DNA of 64,000 nt from Apostichopus japonicus. Taxonomy: Eukaryota > Echinodermata > Holothuroidea > Aspidochirotida > Stichopodidae. Positions 9,776-21,731 of this stretch are shown here, piece after piece. The stretch lies in the NCBI RefSeq assembly GCF_037975245.1, contig NC_092577.1, positions 8,841,013 to 8,905,012 on the forward strand, read 5' to 3'. Made by a program: the position numbers and the translations under genes. The notes beneath the pieces were generated by a model, which ran no database searches, was not told where the DNA came from, and was given only the letters and a program-made list of their open reading frames with translations. The stretch's first letter is position 1; each line of letters begins with the position of its first letter.

Positions 9776-12700
9776 ACAGCATAACTACATTAATCACATG
9801 CACATTTTAGTACAACTTTTTTACACGTCATGCCACCTCGCCAACATCTCAGCCCCCCCCCTCCCCCCCAAGGCAAAGAAAAAAGGGATTGTAACTTAGT
9901 TTTTAGAATTTACGGTTAAAATTAATAATAAAGCACATTTAACTAACTAGACAGCGAACTATCATAGCATATTCTGACAACGAAATATGGAATACTGTTA
10001 CATTTAAAAATCATTTATGAAGAAAAATAATTATGAAACAAAGATGGGCATGCGGGGAAGGGTGTAACAGAAATAATACCATTGAAAAGTAATAAACCCA
10101 TCAATGAGATTAACTTACAGATGCTAACAATGCACATATCAAACAAACAAGAAAAGTCTATTGCCATGGCTATTATCTAACCTAATCTAGCAGATTCGGT
10201 ACTATGTGGCTGTGCTATGCAATCTTAACAATATAATTATTTTTAATTATTGGAGAATGGGTTCTCAAAGTTGTAAAACAAAAGAATGGCTTAGTGTAAT
10301 ATATTTATTCAATGAATAATATCATGGATAAAATCAAGGTATTTCTGTTTCCACTGATAGATAGAGTATTTCGTGATGGGATCAAAATTTGTGTTTAGTG
10401 CTAACAAGGTGAATAGGCTTTGGTTATCCAATGCACAAAACATACACAGCAATACAGCAGCATGTCAACAACATGTTCACAGAAAGATTGTAGCTTGTAG
10501 CAAAGCACCATACCAATGTACCAAGAATTGGAAAGAAATATATTGCGTGCATCCCAAACAAAATTAGAATTAATAAAGTGACATGCATCTGTAATATCTT
10601 GTTTACCAAAGAGGAACACCTACATCTCAGGTTCCTGATAACTAACATCTCCTTTGGTATTAGGCTGTCAATAAGTCATATCGAGATATTGTGTGCTTTC
10701 ACTTGTCATCATTTTTATTTTGGAGGATGGGTGAAAGGAAAGGCTGGTTTAAGGTCTTATTGTATCATGTTACAAAATGGGCTCCAACCCAGGAGCTTGA
10801 CGACCTCTTTGCAGTGACCGTGGGTAACATGTTATGTTGTCCAGATGAGGAGGGGTGAAGAGGAGGGCTGTGTCCCACTCTTTAAGATATTTGTAAAAAT
10901 GAAGGGTACATATATTCAAACATGTGCTACGTTTTGTCACTCTTGAAACAACCTTGAAGATTTATCAACTGTGTATGTTGCACTGCATATGCATGTTATA
11001 TACTGTACTCAAATGAGGGATCACCCCTTCCGTCTTGATTTTTATCTTGATTTAAGTCCCCACGCATAATACATGGTAGCAACCCTGCTGTACCCTCTGT
11101 CTTGATTTGATATTTTGGGAGATGGTTGGGGGGGGGGGCAGGGCACTTGAACTCAACCATGCTAGGGATGGGTCAATCATCATTATTACTACATTTGTGT
11201 AAAATACAACTTTCAATCTTGCAAATGTATACAACATTCAAAGTGTTCAGTTTAGAACAATTTCATATAAGCAATGAAAAGAGTGAAAGAGAAAACTGTT
11301 TCTTAGGTCTATCCAGGATAGCAGTGAACATGGCACCTCATGGCTTCATGCATATTCAAAAGTTATTTTAAAACTATGATTACTGGCAATACTAGTTATA
11401 TGGGGATGTTAGATCTAGAGATAGCAATTACTGATAGCAGATGCCTGGAGAATCCCTAATTCATTCGCTCTCATCTGATTTATTGTATTAATGGGTCAAA
11501 ACAATACCAAAATTACAGGTGGCAATGTACATATAACTTCAACGACTTGATACTTCATCGTTTCTCAATTTCAAACACATCCATGATCAGACCAAGGTAC
11601 ATACTACAAAAGCTTGGCTTGCCTGGCATATGGGCAATCTTTATTTTCTAAAAAACCCTTCTGATGAACTGGTAATTTAGGAATCTTTTAGCAACTGTCT
11701 CCACTTTAGAGAAATCTTCCAACAATACTTCCATATTTTAATTAAGTTTATTAAATGTTATTACCTCTACACAATTAAAGAAGTGGAATCTTAAAAAATG
11801 CATTTGATGTTATTTATTAAACTAATTAAGCAATCTGTCTCCACCTACATCTGGCCTGTATATTTGATCAGAAGATATCCAACAGAAACCATTATCATTT
11901 CAAAAAGTGATTGTTCAGAAATTATAATGTAAAGACCCACCAGACTCACATCCAAAAAGAAAGTTGTGTCAGCAGTGATGCGTCCCCACTTGACTTTTTC
12001 TTTCACTTTCTTGGAGGAAATGTACTGATGAAATTGTGAAGCGTATCACCTGGAGGTTAAATACAAAATAACGCAATTTTCCATTCACTAGATTTATCAA
12101 GATTAATTTTCATCAGATCTGTGTGAATATTTGTAACAGACATGTCTTTCCTTGTGTCTTATTAATAAGTATATATGAAATTTTATATAACTGTATTCTC
12201 AGGGAGCATTAATATTTTGTTCTATTTCTGTTTCTTTTTTTGAGTTTGATAAACTGACATAGCTAACAGCACAGGACTAATATCATTATTCAAAGCACCT
12301 TTGCCTTTATTTTAAAGCTGCTCTTTAGGAATATGTTTTGCATCTGAGGTAATCAACACAATTAGTTAGTTACAACACTTTTCTTACTAACTGATCAACT
12401 CCATGTTACCTCCCAAGAGTTTTGAAGCTCCCCCCCCCCCCCCATATGAAACAACTTTTGACAATTGCTGGAATTTCTGTACCAAATCTTTTATAGTATT
12501 GCAACAGGAAATCAATGTATGACAGCACATGTGCTTGAGTTTGCTGAAATATCTCTTAAATAGCCAGTACTATTACTGAAGTGCAAATAATGTACATCCC
12601 AGACAGAACACATTAAGAGAATCCTTCAACACTATTGACCAATGGCTAAGAATGGAATTCTGCATTAATTTTGTTTTTGCTCTGAGGCAATGCACAGGAT

Positions 12701-14559
12701 CCAAAAACTACATGCATGTCTTGTATTAATGACTGATGTAAAAACATATACACACATTACAGTAAACCAACCAAAGACTTCCACTTGTAATTCCTTAGTA
12801 TAGCTCATTGGCAAATGGCATAAAGACTAGATTATCTTCAGATTTAAGTTTGACATCAATTTTCTTGGGTTTTGGAGCACTGATATGGGAAGGGTAGGAA
12901 AGGTAAGGATGGAAAATAAGAAATGTTACCTGTTAGTTACTGTACATTTGATTAAACAAAGACTTAATTGTGACAAATAGCAAGTGGAAGCACATAGACT
13001 TCAGACAGTGTGATCATGGCAACAACATCACTGATTCACTTGTTGAGGCAGTGGTGCAGGGTTTTTGTTCACTCTTACATTTATATAGTAACAAACTCAC
13101 TTAATACATGTCTCCATTAAAACAGAATGATGGAGATGTGACATATTAATATTTTATCAATGTCTTAGCCTTGAAAAATCTTAAGTTAATATATGGTGTA
13201 TGTATGTTAGATTGAGGCCTTTATCTTCCCCTCTGGCCCTTAGGGAATTTGCTAGTCAAGCAAGATTCAAAACAATTACTGTTCCCCCAGGATTAGGCAG
13301 TAACAAAGCCACTTTCTACCCAGACTCAAATCAAATAATAACTACAACCCAGCTTACCAGTCTTGCTATACACTAATTATAAACTTACCATTACCATCAG
13401 CAATCTGTTCAAGATCCTCATAATGTGACTCCCAAAGATCGTCTCAAGGCTGATTAATCCACATTTACCTAATGAGGAGTTAAGGACAAAAGCAATAAGA
13501 ATCAGTTGTCACTAATAGGCCATGGTACATAGGGCATTTATGTGCTCTGTTTTCAATTTCCGTGCAACTGATTGAGGGAGGGGCTAAATTTATCACAGAA
13601 TGATGAAATAGGAGTTGCTAATCACAAATTGCTTTATCCCCACGTATGGTTGTGGTTAACCGAGAAGAAAATTCATATAAATGGGAGTTAAATTGCCACA
13701 CCTAAAACCCATATACCATTTCCACTGCTACTGTTTTAATGAAGTGAGAAAGTACACTAACACTGCTAGTTTCATGGGAGTTCACTCAATTTTTTTTTTT
13801 TATTTCAGACCTTGAATGAAATCTTAAATGAATTGTGACTGCTAAAATATGTAAGCTAATTAACCAATTGGTTAATTAGATTAGTTAGTTAAAAACATTG
13901 TTAACTAATTATCTAAAAAGCTTTCATGATTAAAGATCCTAGTACTTAATTGAGGCCATTTTAGTCAGTTGAGGGATTGGGTAAATATGGTAGAGAACAA
14001 AAAGGAAGGAAATTTCAAATAATCTTCAAAACTTCATCAACATCTTTGTTTGTAAAGAAAATTTTGACTGAGCAGGTTGTAACATGGACTTCCTTTGTAT
14101 AAAGATTTTCAAAATGCTTTGATGTAATTTATTTGGTGCTTACATAAATAAATTATGAATACATGAAGTTATTAAGATTTGTTTCACTTGGTTAGACTCT
14201 CATGTTAACTTAATGTTATTCGAAGGTTTGCTTAATCATTTAAGCACTAACCAAAAAATACCATGTATAAGCAGGTTTTATTCATACAAAAAAAATTAAT
14301 GGTAAAATTGCTTCTTTTTTTCAACTGAATTAAACAAGTTCACTTAGACACATAGTTAAAGCAGTTCACCTAGACACATAATTAAGACAAAAGGTTCTTA
14401 ACAATTGTTTTTAAGCTGCCTTCTGGCTAAGCTGAGATTCATAGTGAAGATGGCTCACATTACACCACCCCTTTCTCAATTGTCTTGAAAGAATTATATT
14501 CCCTCCCAAACCAACTTTTACTACTACAACTCAAACTATGAGCAATTTGTTCATTCAAA
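9776..14559. other. Long gene-free stretch
   Basis: AT-rich sequence without recognisable coding frames. It contains C/G homopolymers (9853-9869, G11 at 11128-11138, C14 at 12430-12443), a perfect 24-bp palindrome (13856-13879) and a short direct repeat of CACCTAGACACATA type at 14340-14385. It may be intergenic or intronic. Confidence 0.6.
13856..13879. other. Perfect 24-bp palindrome
   Basis: A fully self-complementary 24-mer with core TTAACCAATTGGTTAA, followed by TTAG/TTAACTAA-rich sequence. It could be a binding site for a dimeric factor or chance in AT-rich DNA. Confidence 0.6.
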
Positions 14560-16010
14560 AGTAAAATACTTTTCCAAGCCTGATGACTCAAAAGACAGAT
14601 GCTTATCCACTCTATTGAGGTGCAAGAATATGAGAGATAAAACCTCCTCTGGACGACACGACACCATTCCTAGTTAACTCCCAAGCATTGCTAAAATAAG
14701 ACTCCCTTTCATCAATTTTCCTGAAAGAATGATTATATCCTTCCAAATACAATATTCACTATTAAATACAAAAAAAGAAAAATACCACACTCCTGGGTGG
14801 GGACTGATGAAAGAATTTTATAGCACTCCAAATAAAATATTAAATTTTCCTTAAATATGGCCACATCATCCCAAATACAATTTTTTCTAGTAATTTACAC
14901 ACAAAAAACCACCAATCTCTGATCATTTCGTTCATTTGGAATAAATTAAATCCTTTCCCATCCTGATGACTGCAAAGGCTGATGCTTATATCCTTTCTTT
15001 CTGTGAAGCAAACAGATGTGGGTTAACAGCTCCCCTGGACAGGACAACAATCCATTTCCTGATTTAATCCCCAGCATTCATCATTAGCCATAACAGCATG
15101 CTTCATGAACTGAAATCAAGAAAAAGTTTTCACCACTAAGCATGAGCACAAATCATGGCCTACGGTTTATTTAATTTTGTCAAGCCTTTAAATTTTTGGA
15201 CACTTTCTTTTTTAAAGCGCTGTTGAACCAACTCCCTGGTTGAACTATATTTGAGCATGTTTTGACATGCAAACTTATAATGGAGAGAAAAGCTATTCAA
15301 TTTTCTAAATGCAATTATTTTCCTTCCCAATATGTAATAATACCTCCCCAGGACAGTATCCAGTCCATCCTGTCTCCCCTGCATTCATTTCCTCCATGGC
15401 CCTAAAAGCATGCTATGCTACATCCAAAGTCCAGGATGCACTATCAATTTACAGCAAAGTACCCACCTCTATATGAGCAAATAATGGCCCAATTTCAGAT
15501 AAATTTTCTCACTCACCTTTCAACCAAAAATGTTTCTTTCTCACTTAACAAGTATGATCATTTCTTGACACAATCCTCTTTTAGAGTGTGGCTGATCAAT
15601 GTGTGCATATTTTTGACATGCAACATTTCAGTGGAAAGAAAAACTGCTCATATATTTTCTGCAATTCTTTTCCTATCACTTGAAGATAATACCTCCCCAG
15701 GAAAGGACACCAGTCCATACCAGTTAAGTGCCAAGCATTTCTGCTATGCTACATCATCCCAGATCAAATATGCACTATTAATTTACAGAAGATGTGCCCA
15801 CCCCTAAACTGTGCATATAATGGCCCAATTTAAAATTAATTTTCCCAAGTACCATTTTTCCAAGAATGATTCTTTCTTTAAAGTAAAAAAAATCTTTCAA
15901 TTTTTTGACAAGTTCTTTTTTAAGAGTGTGGCTGATTAATGCTTGCACATGTTTTGACATGCAAAATTTTAATGAAAACAAAATTGCTCAAAAGTTTTTA
16001 TGCATTTCTA
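14560..16010. repeat. Diverged tandem repeat, ~345-bp period
   Basis: Blocks recur at intervals of about 340-380 bp. GACATGCAA lies at about 15264, 15615 and 15956; ACCTCCCCAGGA with CCAGTCCAT recurs near 15343 and 15691 and, weaker, near 14650 and 15030; CTGATGACT recurs at 14580 and 14962; ATAATGGCCCAATTT recurs near 15480 and 15818. The right copies are most alike and the left ones strongly diverged, so this is an old satellite-like array of about four to five copies. Confidence 0.75.
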
Positions 16011-16330
16011 TTTCCCCTCAATTTCAGTTCAAATGTTGACATTGTATTCTCAGGCACTTTCATATTAACACCTGAATAACAAGAGAAAACAGCTTTAGGG
16101 TAGTCAGTTGTAACTTGATTTTGATGGTAAAATGTGTTATTTTGCTCAATTTTAGCACGGGTTTATTGTCCTGAACCATTAAATTTGAAATTGCTTTTTG
16201 TGAAAATAAATTAAACTTAAGATCAAGCTGTTTTTGAAAATTTTTGAATCTTTTGAGCTAAATGCCCCTTCCCTCCCCCCTAAAAAAACCACCAGGTAGC
16301 TTCCAACAACTTGTCAAAAATGTTAAGTTA

Positions 16331-19300
16331 TTAGTCCTCATAATCAGAATCTGAGCCTTCCTCCTCAGAGACATTAGAATCTTTATTGTGGCAGTTTTGA
16401 CAACCCAAGCATTTGCAAAGTTCCGTGCACATCATCCCAATTTCACTGCAGCAGGTTACTTGCGCTGGAAGTTGAACATCTGAGTTTGGCTTAAATTTGC
16501 AGTTTCCCTTCTTACAGCTAAAATTAGTGAGTTCAAGTATATCATCTGGAGCTGCTGGAAGACTGCACCAATCAATCTGAATGTTTTTTACTCCGTCTAT
16601 TTCTTCGACTTTCCATCCCATTCCAGCTGGAGAGGGTATCTCTGGGATCTGTTCTAAGCATCGACGAAATATATATGCCTGGTAATTTGCACGCATGATA
16701 TGCTTAATAAGGGAGTCTTTATTTGGAGGAAGTGACTCTTCAGCAAAAGTACCAAGGCGGAACATCCTATATCGGGCGGCATTCACATCTGTTGCTTTCT
16801 GTTGGCCATGCATATGGCACACAAATTTGTCCAAATTTGAAATAAGCTAATCTGATGGAGGAAAAGATACACCAAGCTGTTGGAATAACTGTATATACTG
16901 TTGATCTTTGACCATCAACTTGAATGGTCGAGTCTTGCCTTTTCCAAAAAAAATCCACTGACAGAATCACAACCAGTAAATGGATGGAACCAAACAAATG
17001 CAGATGCAACATCCATGCCAAGTTGACTACAAAGAGACTGGATGTCAAGAGTGCGAACTTTGTCACCACGGCCAGTGTGTAAGAATAGTGGTGCAGTAAA
17101 GTGTTGTGAACAACCTAAGCTGATAATGAGCACGTCAGTGTCCATACTTTTGATTATCACTGCTGGTTGATCTGTTGGGGATTGCACTGATTGCAAATTT
17201 TGCTGGGCATAGTTTGCGTGTAGAAGTAGTCTAGTATCAGCTTCTTCGTAACTGCAATGAAGCTCTGGTATGAGATCTGCTTTCACCACTCCACAGTCAG
17301 CCTTAAGGGCATGACAGTCTTTTCCATGTGCAATAAATATTGTTACACCTTTGTAAGCCTCTACTGGACACCTTTGCCATGCATGAAGCAAGTATTCAAC
17401 AAATGTTACCCTGTTCTCACTTGCACTTAAAAACTTTTTCCACTGGGTTGGTCGCTTCTGGTTTGTATTATTAGACTTAATTTTGATGACTTGGATTCCA
17501 GTGGTAGCACGGCGATCCCGTTCAGCATTCTTGCTGAACCTGACCTTTCAGCCTGCCTGACTAGAGACTTGGTTAAAAGATAGAAGGTTGCAGGTGCAGA
17601 AGCTGAATGTAACCTCTGGAGCATGGCCATCCCATCAATAATCCAAATACGTCCTGCTGGTATGTCCTTAACAATCGCTGTCTTTTCTGCTCTTTTCTGC
17701 AGCAGACTCTACGCAATGCATGAGTGTTGCCTTGTTAGTTTTCACCAAGGCTCCTTGTTCTGTAGCAAATGGTAGTGGCAATGGACCAAGACAGTAAGTC
17801 ATTAGGTTCTGGATGTCAATGTTCCGTACTTTAGCAATGAAAACTAACCTTGCAAGAAGCTTTCTGTCAGCCTTCAAAGTCACTGTTTTCCCTTTAACTT
17901 TTGTCATTGTCTTCTTTTTGGCAGCTTCAAATGTTGCAAGATTGCAAAGCTTGATTGGATCATAAAAGCTTGTGCTTTCTTTTTGAAGGTTGCTTCTACA
18001 AAATGTTGTAAACTTAGTGACAACAATTTCTTCTGCTTGCATCAAATCATGCTTCACCTTGTCAGAAGCAACAACACCAGACGAAAGATGTAAAAGATTG
18101 TCACCCTCCGCATCAAATGGGTTAACCATATTGCGCACAATGCTCACAATTGATTCCACATCCTTCTCGTCACGCTCAATTCTGCTCTGGTCAAGATCTT
18201 TTCTAATTCTTGCTTTTCCCTTCTTTGCTGTCATTGCCTTGCATTCATTTGTAATGGCTGAGCACTGATGTTGTGTAAGCAGCCAACGCAGTACAGCCCC
18301 ATGGTTTGTTGTAAACCCGACCAGTCCTCCTTTTGTCTTAGCATCTCTGTTGACAGTTTGCTCAATGCATATATCACACTCTACCTGAGCAAATCCATGT
18401 CCTTCTTGTCGCTGAACTGCAAATTCTACACTAGACAAAGCATCGTATGTCAGAGGATGTGTGGTCTGCTAATCACACATTTCAAGATAATATGCTGATA
18501 AGTACCTTGAATAGTTTGGTCTGTCATATGCAAACATCCACGGAAGGATCCTTCGGATGATGGACAGATGAAGCTGCCAATTGCCTGTTCTAGTCGCTCT
18601 GGTGAGAAGCAAAACATTTTCAACCATATTCACATATGAAAACCAAAATGCAAATGTTGGGCTCTCCTTGTTCATCTTTGCAAGAAAATCTTGGAAGGAT
18701 GACACTACACTCTGGAAATCATTGCTACAGTACTCACAATACTTGAAACTTCCTTCTTATGAAAACCTGATTTCAACTTAGTTAAAATGTCATTTATAGT
18801 AACTTTTTCCTGCTCAGGTACGCTTTCAATATAAGCCTCCCACTGAAGATTGCGTAAAGCATCATGCATTAGCTTGTGGGCACGCATGCTGCGGTTTTAG
18901 TGATGCCCATTCATCACTCCGTTGATGGAACCCAAAGCTATCACACCAGATTCGATCATTATGTCTGAAAGACCCGCATCTTTATATCGCTTTCCAATGC
19001 AAGCCAAATATGTCATCTTAGTGTGGAACATCCCAAGACGAATGACAAGGCTTTGCTTTAATGTCTCATCCTGCCATCGAATTTGTTGTGCTTTGGCATA
19101 AATATCCTGGTCAAAAACAAGGACCATTACATCTTGCCCCAAACTATCTGCATACTTCAAGGATCATGTGAGGGTGGTTTGAACAGTATCCATCTCTGTT
19201 GCACTGGCATTGAGTACTGGCAGATAAGCAATTACTGATCTCTGTGGAATTTTCGTTGAGAGGTAGGTGTTAAAGCCAGTCTACCCTGGGACCACTAAAC

Positions 19301-21599
19301 TTTGACCTTACTAAGTTGTATGCCATGTCAAGGTTACGTCCATCAATCTTTGAACCTTCATAACTGTTCTTACCCACATCTACATCTTTACCAATGCAAA
19401 AGGGACCTCTTTTCTCCCCACAACCCAAAAATTGGGTGATTTTTACTGGAAGAGGCTGTAATGTTGTGGCCCTTGTCCTTTTCATTGCTGGTGTAGAAGT
19501 AATGCGAGCTGATTGCCTTGGCCTTTGAATCATTATCCCATTTGTGCTATGGGTGGTTCCCTTGCCAGATAACGTTTCCTCACCAAAGTCAATGTTATCC
19601 CACACTATTGTTGTGAAAAGATTGGGCTGTATTTCTGGAGGAAGAGTATTTTCCCCAAGGTCAATTTGTCGCATAGCAAGTGCAGTATTATACTCTAAGA
19701 GAGTTGAGTGTGCAATGCTGTGTCCAAGGCCATTTAGAATTCCCACCAGTTGTGCTGAGCCAGTGAGATGACCAACTGCTGTTGCAAGGGCAAAATGTTT
19801 TGGCAATGGTTGCTTACCTCCCTTTGCTATGAAAAGAATATATTGGGCGATAGACAGCAGTTTCTTTTCATTTTCGTTACTTACTGCTACAAATTTTGCA
19901 TCTTCTGGCTCATCAGCTGCACCAGTTAACCAGGCAAGGAAGTTAAACAGACAATGAGGAGCAAGTTCTTTTGTTTTCTGAATTGTTAAATCTTCAGTTG
20001 CAGGAGGCCATGGCATGGATAAGGATTTCTTTTCAAGTTCAAACTTTGTCATCAAAGCTGCATTGAATAAGACTCGCACATATCCTTCAGTACTGTGAGT
20101 CTGCTCTTTTTCCATATGTTGCTCTTCTTCGGTTGATCTATCAGTTGATGTGTAGTAATCAACTGCCAAATCTTTAGCTAGCTCTTCCGCACACAAACGC
20201 TCACTCAACACAATAGCGCTCATATTGCGATGTGAAGGATTAACAAAAACTAGTTGGGGAATGCTTTTTGAAGACGTTTCTTAAATTTCCACGTCCTGTA
20301 TGGAGCATCAACGTCTTCAACTTCCTTAATCGTACGAATAAATATGCGATTGATTCTTGCAAGAGTCAAGATTTGTTTTACTTCTAGAAGTGGCTTACGG
20401 ATTATTTTGTCACTGAATTCCTCAAATGACGGCATATATCGTTTCTGAGAATCGGTTAAACCAACCTTACTTTTTTTATTTATCAATCTTGTAAAGTCTC
20501 GAAACATTCCCAATGATATTTCAGTTCACGGGCCACCAGATCTTCCCCTTCTATCTGTTGCAAGAGTTCGACATGTTTCTTTTGTCTAGCTGCTTCTAAC
20601 AGTTTGCCACCATTAATAATCTCACACCTCATGAGTTTTACTACCAGTCTTTTCCCTGTGAACTTATTACGTTTTGTTTTCACGGAATGACAGATTATCA
20701 TTAGTGTATCCCATATTGCTCATGTTTGAATGATGACAAGAAAATTACAAGAAAAATTAATTTTGATGATAAACTATGCTCTATGTAGGCTATATGCAAT
20801 GTTTGTGATCAAACCTATAATTTGCTTTGTCAGCCACAAGTTGAGACATTTGAAAGAAATATGCTGGTCAATGGTGTTGTTTACATCACAGTCAAACTGT
20901 TTACTAATAGGCCTAGCCCTAATACTGTGTGTGAGCATATCTTTACCTGGATTGAATTGGAAAAGCCAGATTTGAATTAAAGTAAAATTTACATAGGCCT
21001 AGTAGGTATTTTGACTTGAACCAGCAAGATATTTCAATCGCTATATTATCTTTGCATAGTGGTAATATTGTGTACGTTAAAATTCGCCAAGTTTAGTCAA
21101 ATTCGCTGAGCTCTACGCCGAACATACATTTTTCCAGACTGGGCTATTTGCAAAAACAGTGGTAGGCTAGGCCTAGGGCCTAACTAAAATTAAGGGGCTA
21201 GTTGAAACCAATTTTGAATTAATATCTTACAGATTCTTAACAAAAATACTAGTACATACCTGCAGCGCGTTTTTCAACGAGTTTTGCCTGCTTTTTGACT
21301 TTACTTATGTTGCAAAACCGTTTGTAACAATCATAGTGGTATCCTATGTCTGGATGTAGTGAAACTTGCCGAACACATTCTGAATCTGTTAACGTAAGTC
21401 CGATCGCCGTCGCTGAATTTCTGGCTATTTCTGCCTCCTTACAGTCAAATTTTGTCCGCTCTAAGGCAAATTTCTTAAACCTATCTAATGAACTACTTGT
21501 CAGTTCAATAAATTTTGATTTAGAGCAATCTTTAACGTGCATAAGACAGTTTTCTTTAAGCGACTTTTGAGAAACACCTCCACTACTGGAGGCGGCCAT
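16331..21599 (-). pseudogene. Decayed large CXC-domain gene of a multi-copy family
   Basis: I recognise the protein as a multi-copy, unnamed family of marine animals; its function is unknown to me. Exon 1 starts at 21599 (MAASSSGG, good ATG context) and ends at a GTATGT donor (21259); intron 20719-21259; the rest runs to 16331. Landmarks in order: a Cys/His-rich N-terminus (CLMHVKDCSK ... YHYDCYKRF), PLPKHFALATAVGHLTGSAQ, VWDNIDFGEETLSGKG, VLVFDQDIYAKAQQIRW, NYSRYLSAYYLEM, FAVQRQEGHGFAQV, NRDAKTKGGLVGF, EEADTRLLLHA, MDTDVLII, FTGCDSVSGF, and a cysteine cluster (CCSEIGMMCTELCKCLGCQNC region) like tesmin/TSO1 CXC. The acidic motifs resemble PIN/FEN nucleases (inference). Lesions: frameshifts near 20508, 20260, 19280, 18708, 17550 and at the A8 run 16946-16953; a 10-bp tandem duplication (17681-17700); stops at 19164, 18897, 18469 and 16847. 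Retention of an intron argues against a processed copy. Confidence 0.85.
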
Positions 21600-21641
21600 T
21601 TTGCTCTCCGGAACAATTGCTCTGTCAATATTAACAAACGT

Positions 21642-21714
21642 TGTGATTGGTTGATTCGCCAAATTTTCGCGTATGCCACAAGAATGTCGTTCGTACGCTA
21701 TTTCTGATTGGTAG
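21642..21714 (-). promoter_or_regulatory. Two CCAAT boxes upstream of the CXC-family gene
   Basis: On the minus strand ACCAATCA-type boxes occur at 21707-21711 and 21646-21650 (ATTGG on plus), about 110 and 50 nt upstream of the ATG at 21599. Paired CCAAT boxes near a start are typical of TATA-less animal promoters, so the ancestral promoter seems to have moved with this copy. Confidence 0.45.
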
Positions 21715-21731
21715 AAAATAGCCTCGTACAA

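Noticed and set aside
10373-10817. Overlapping frames of 64-79 codons on both strands
   Set aside because: No domain, no splice context, and similar openness on both strands in AT-rich DNA.
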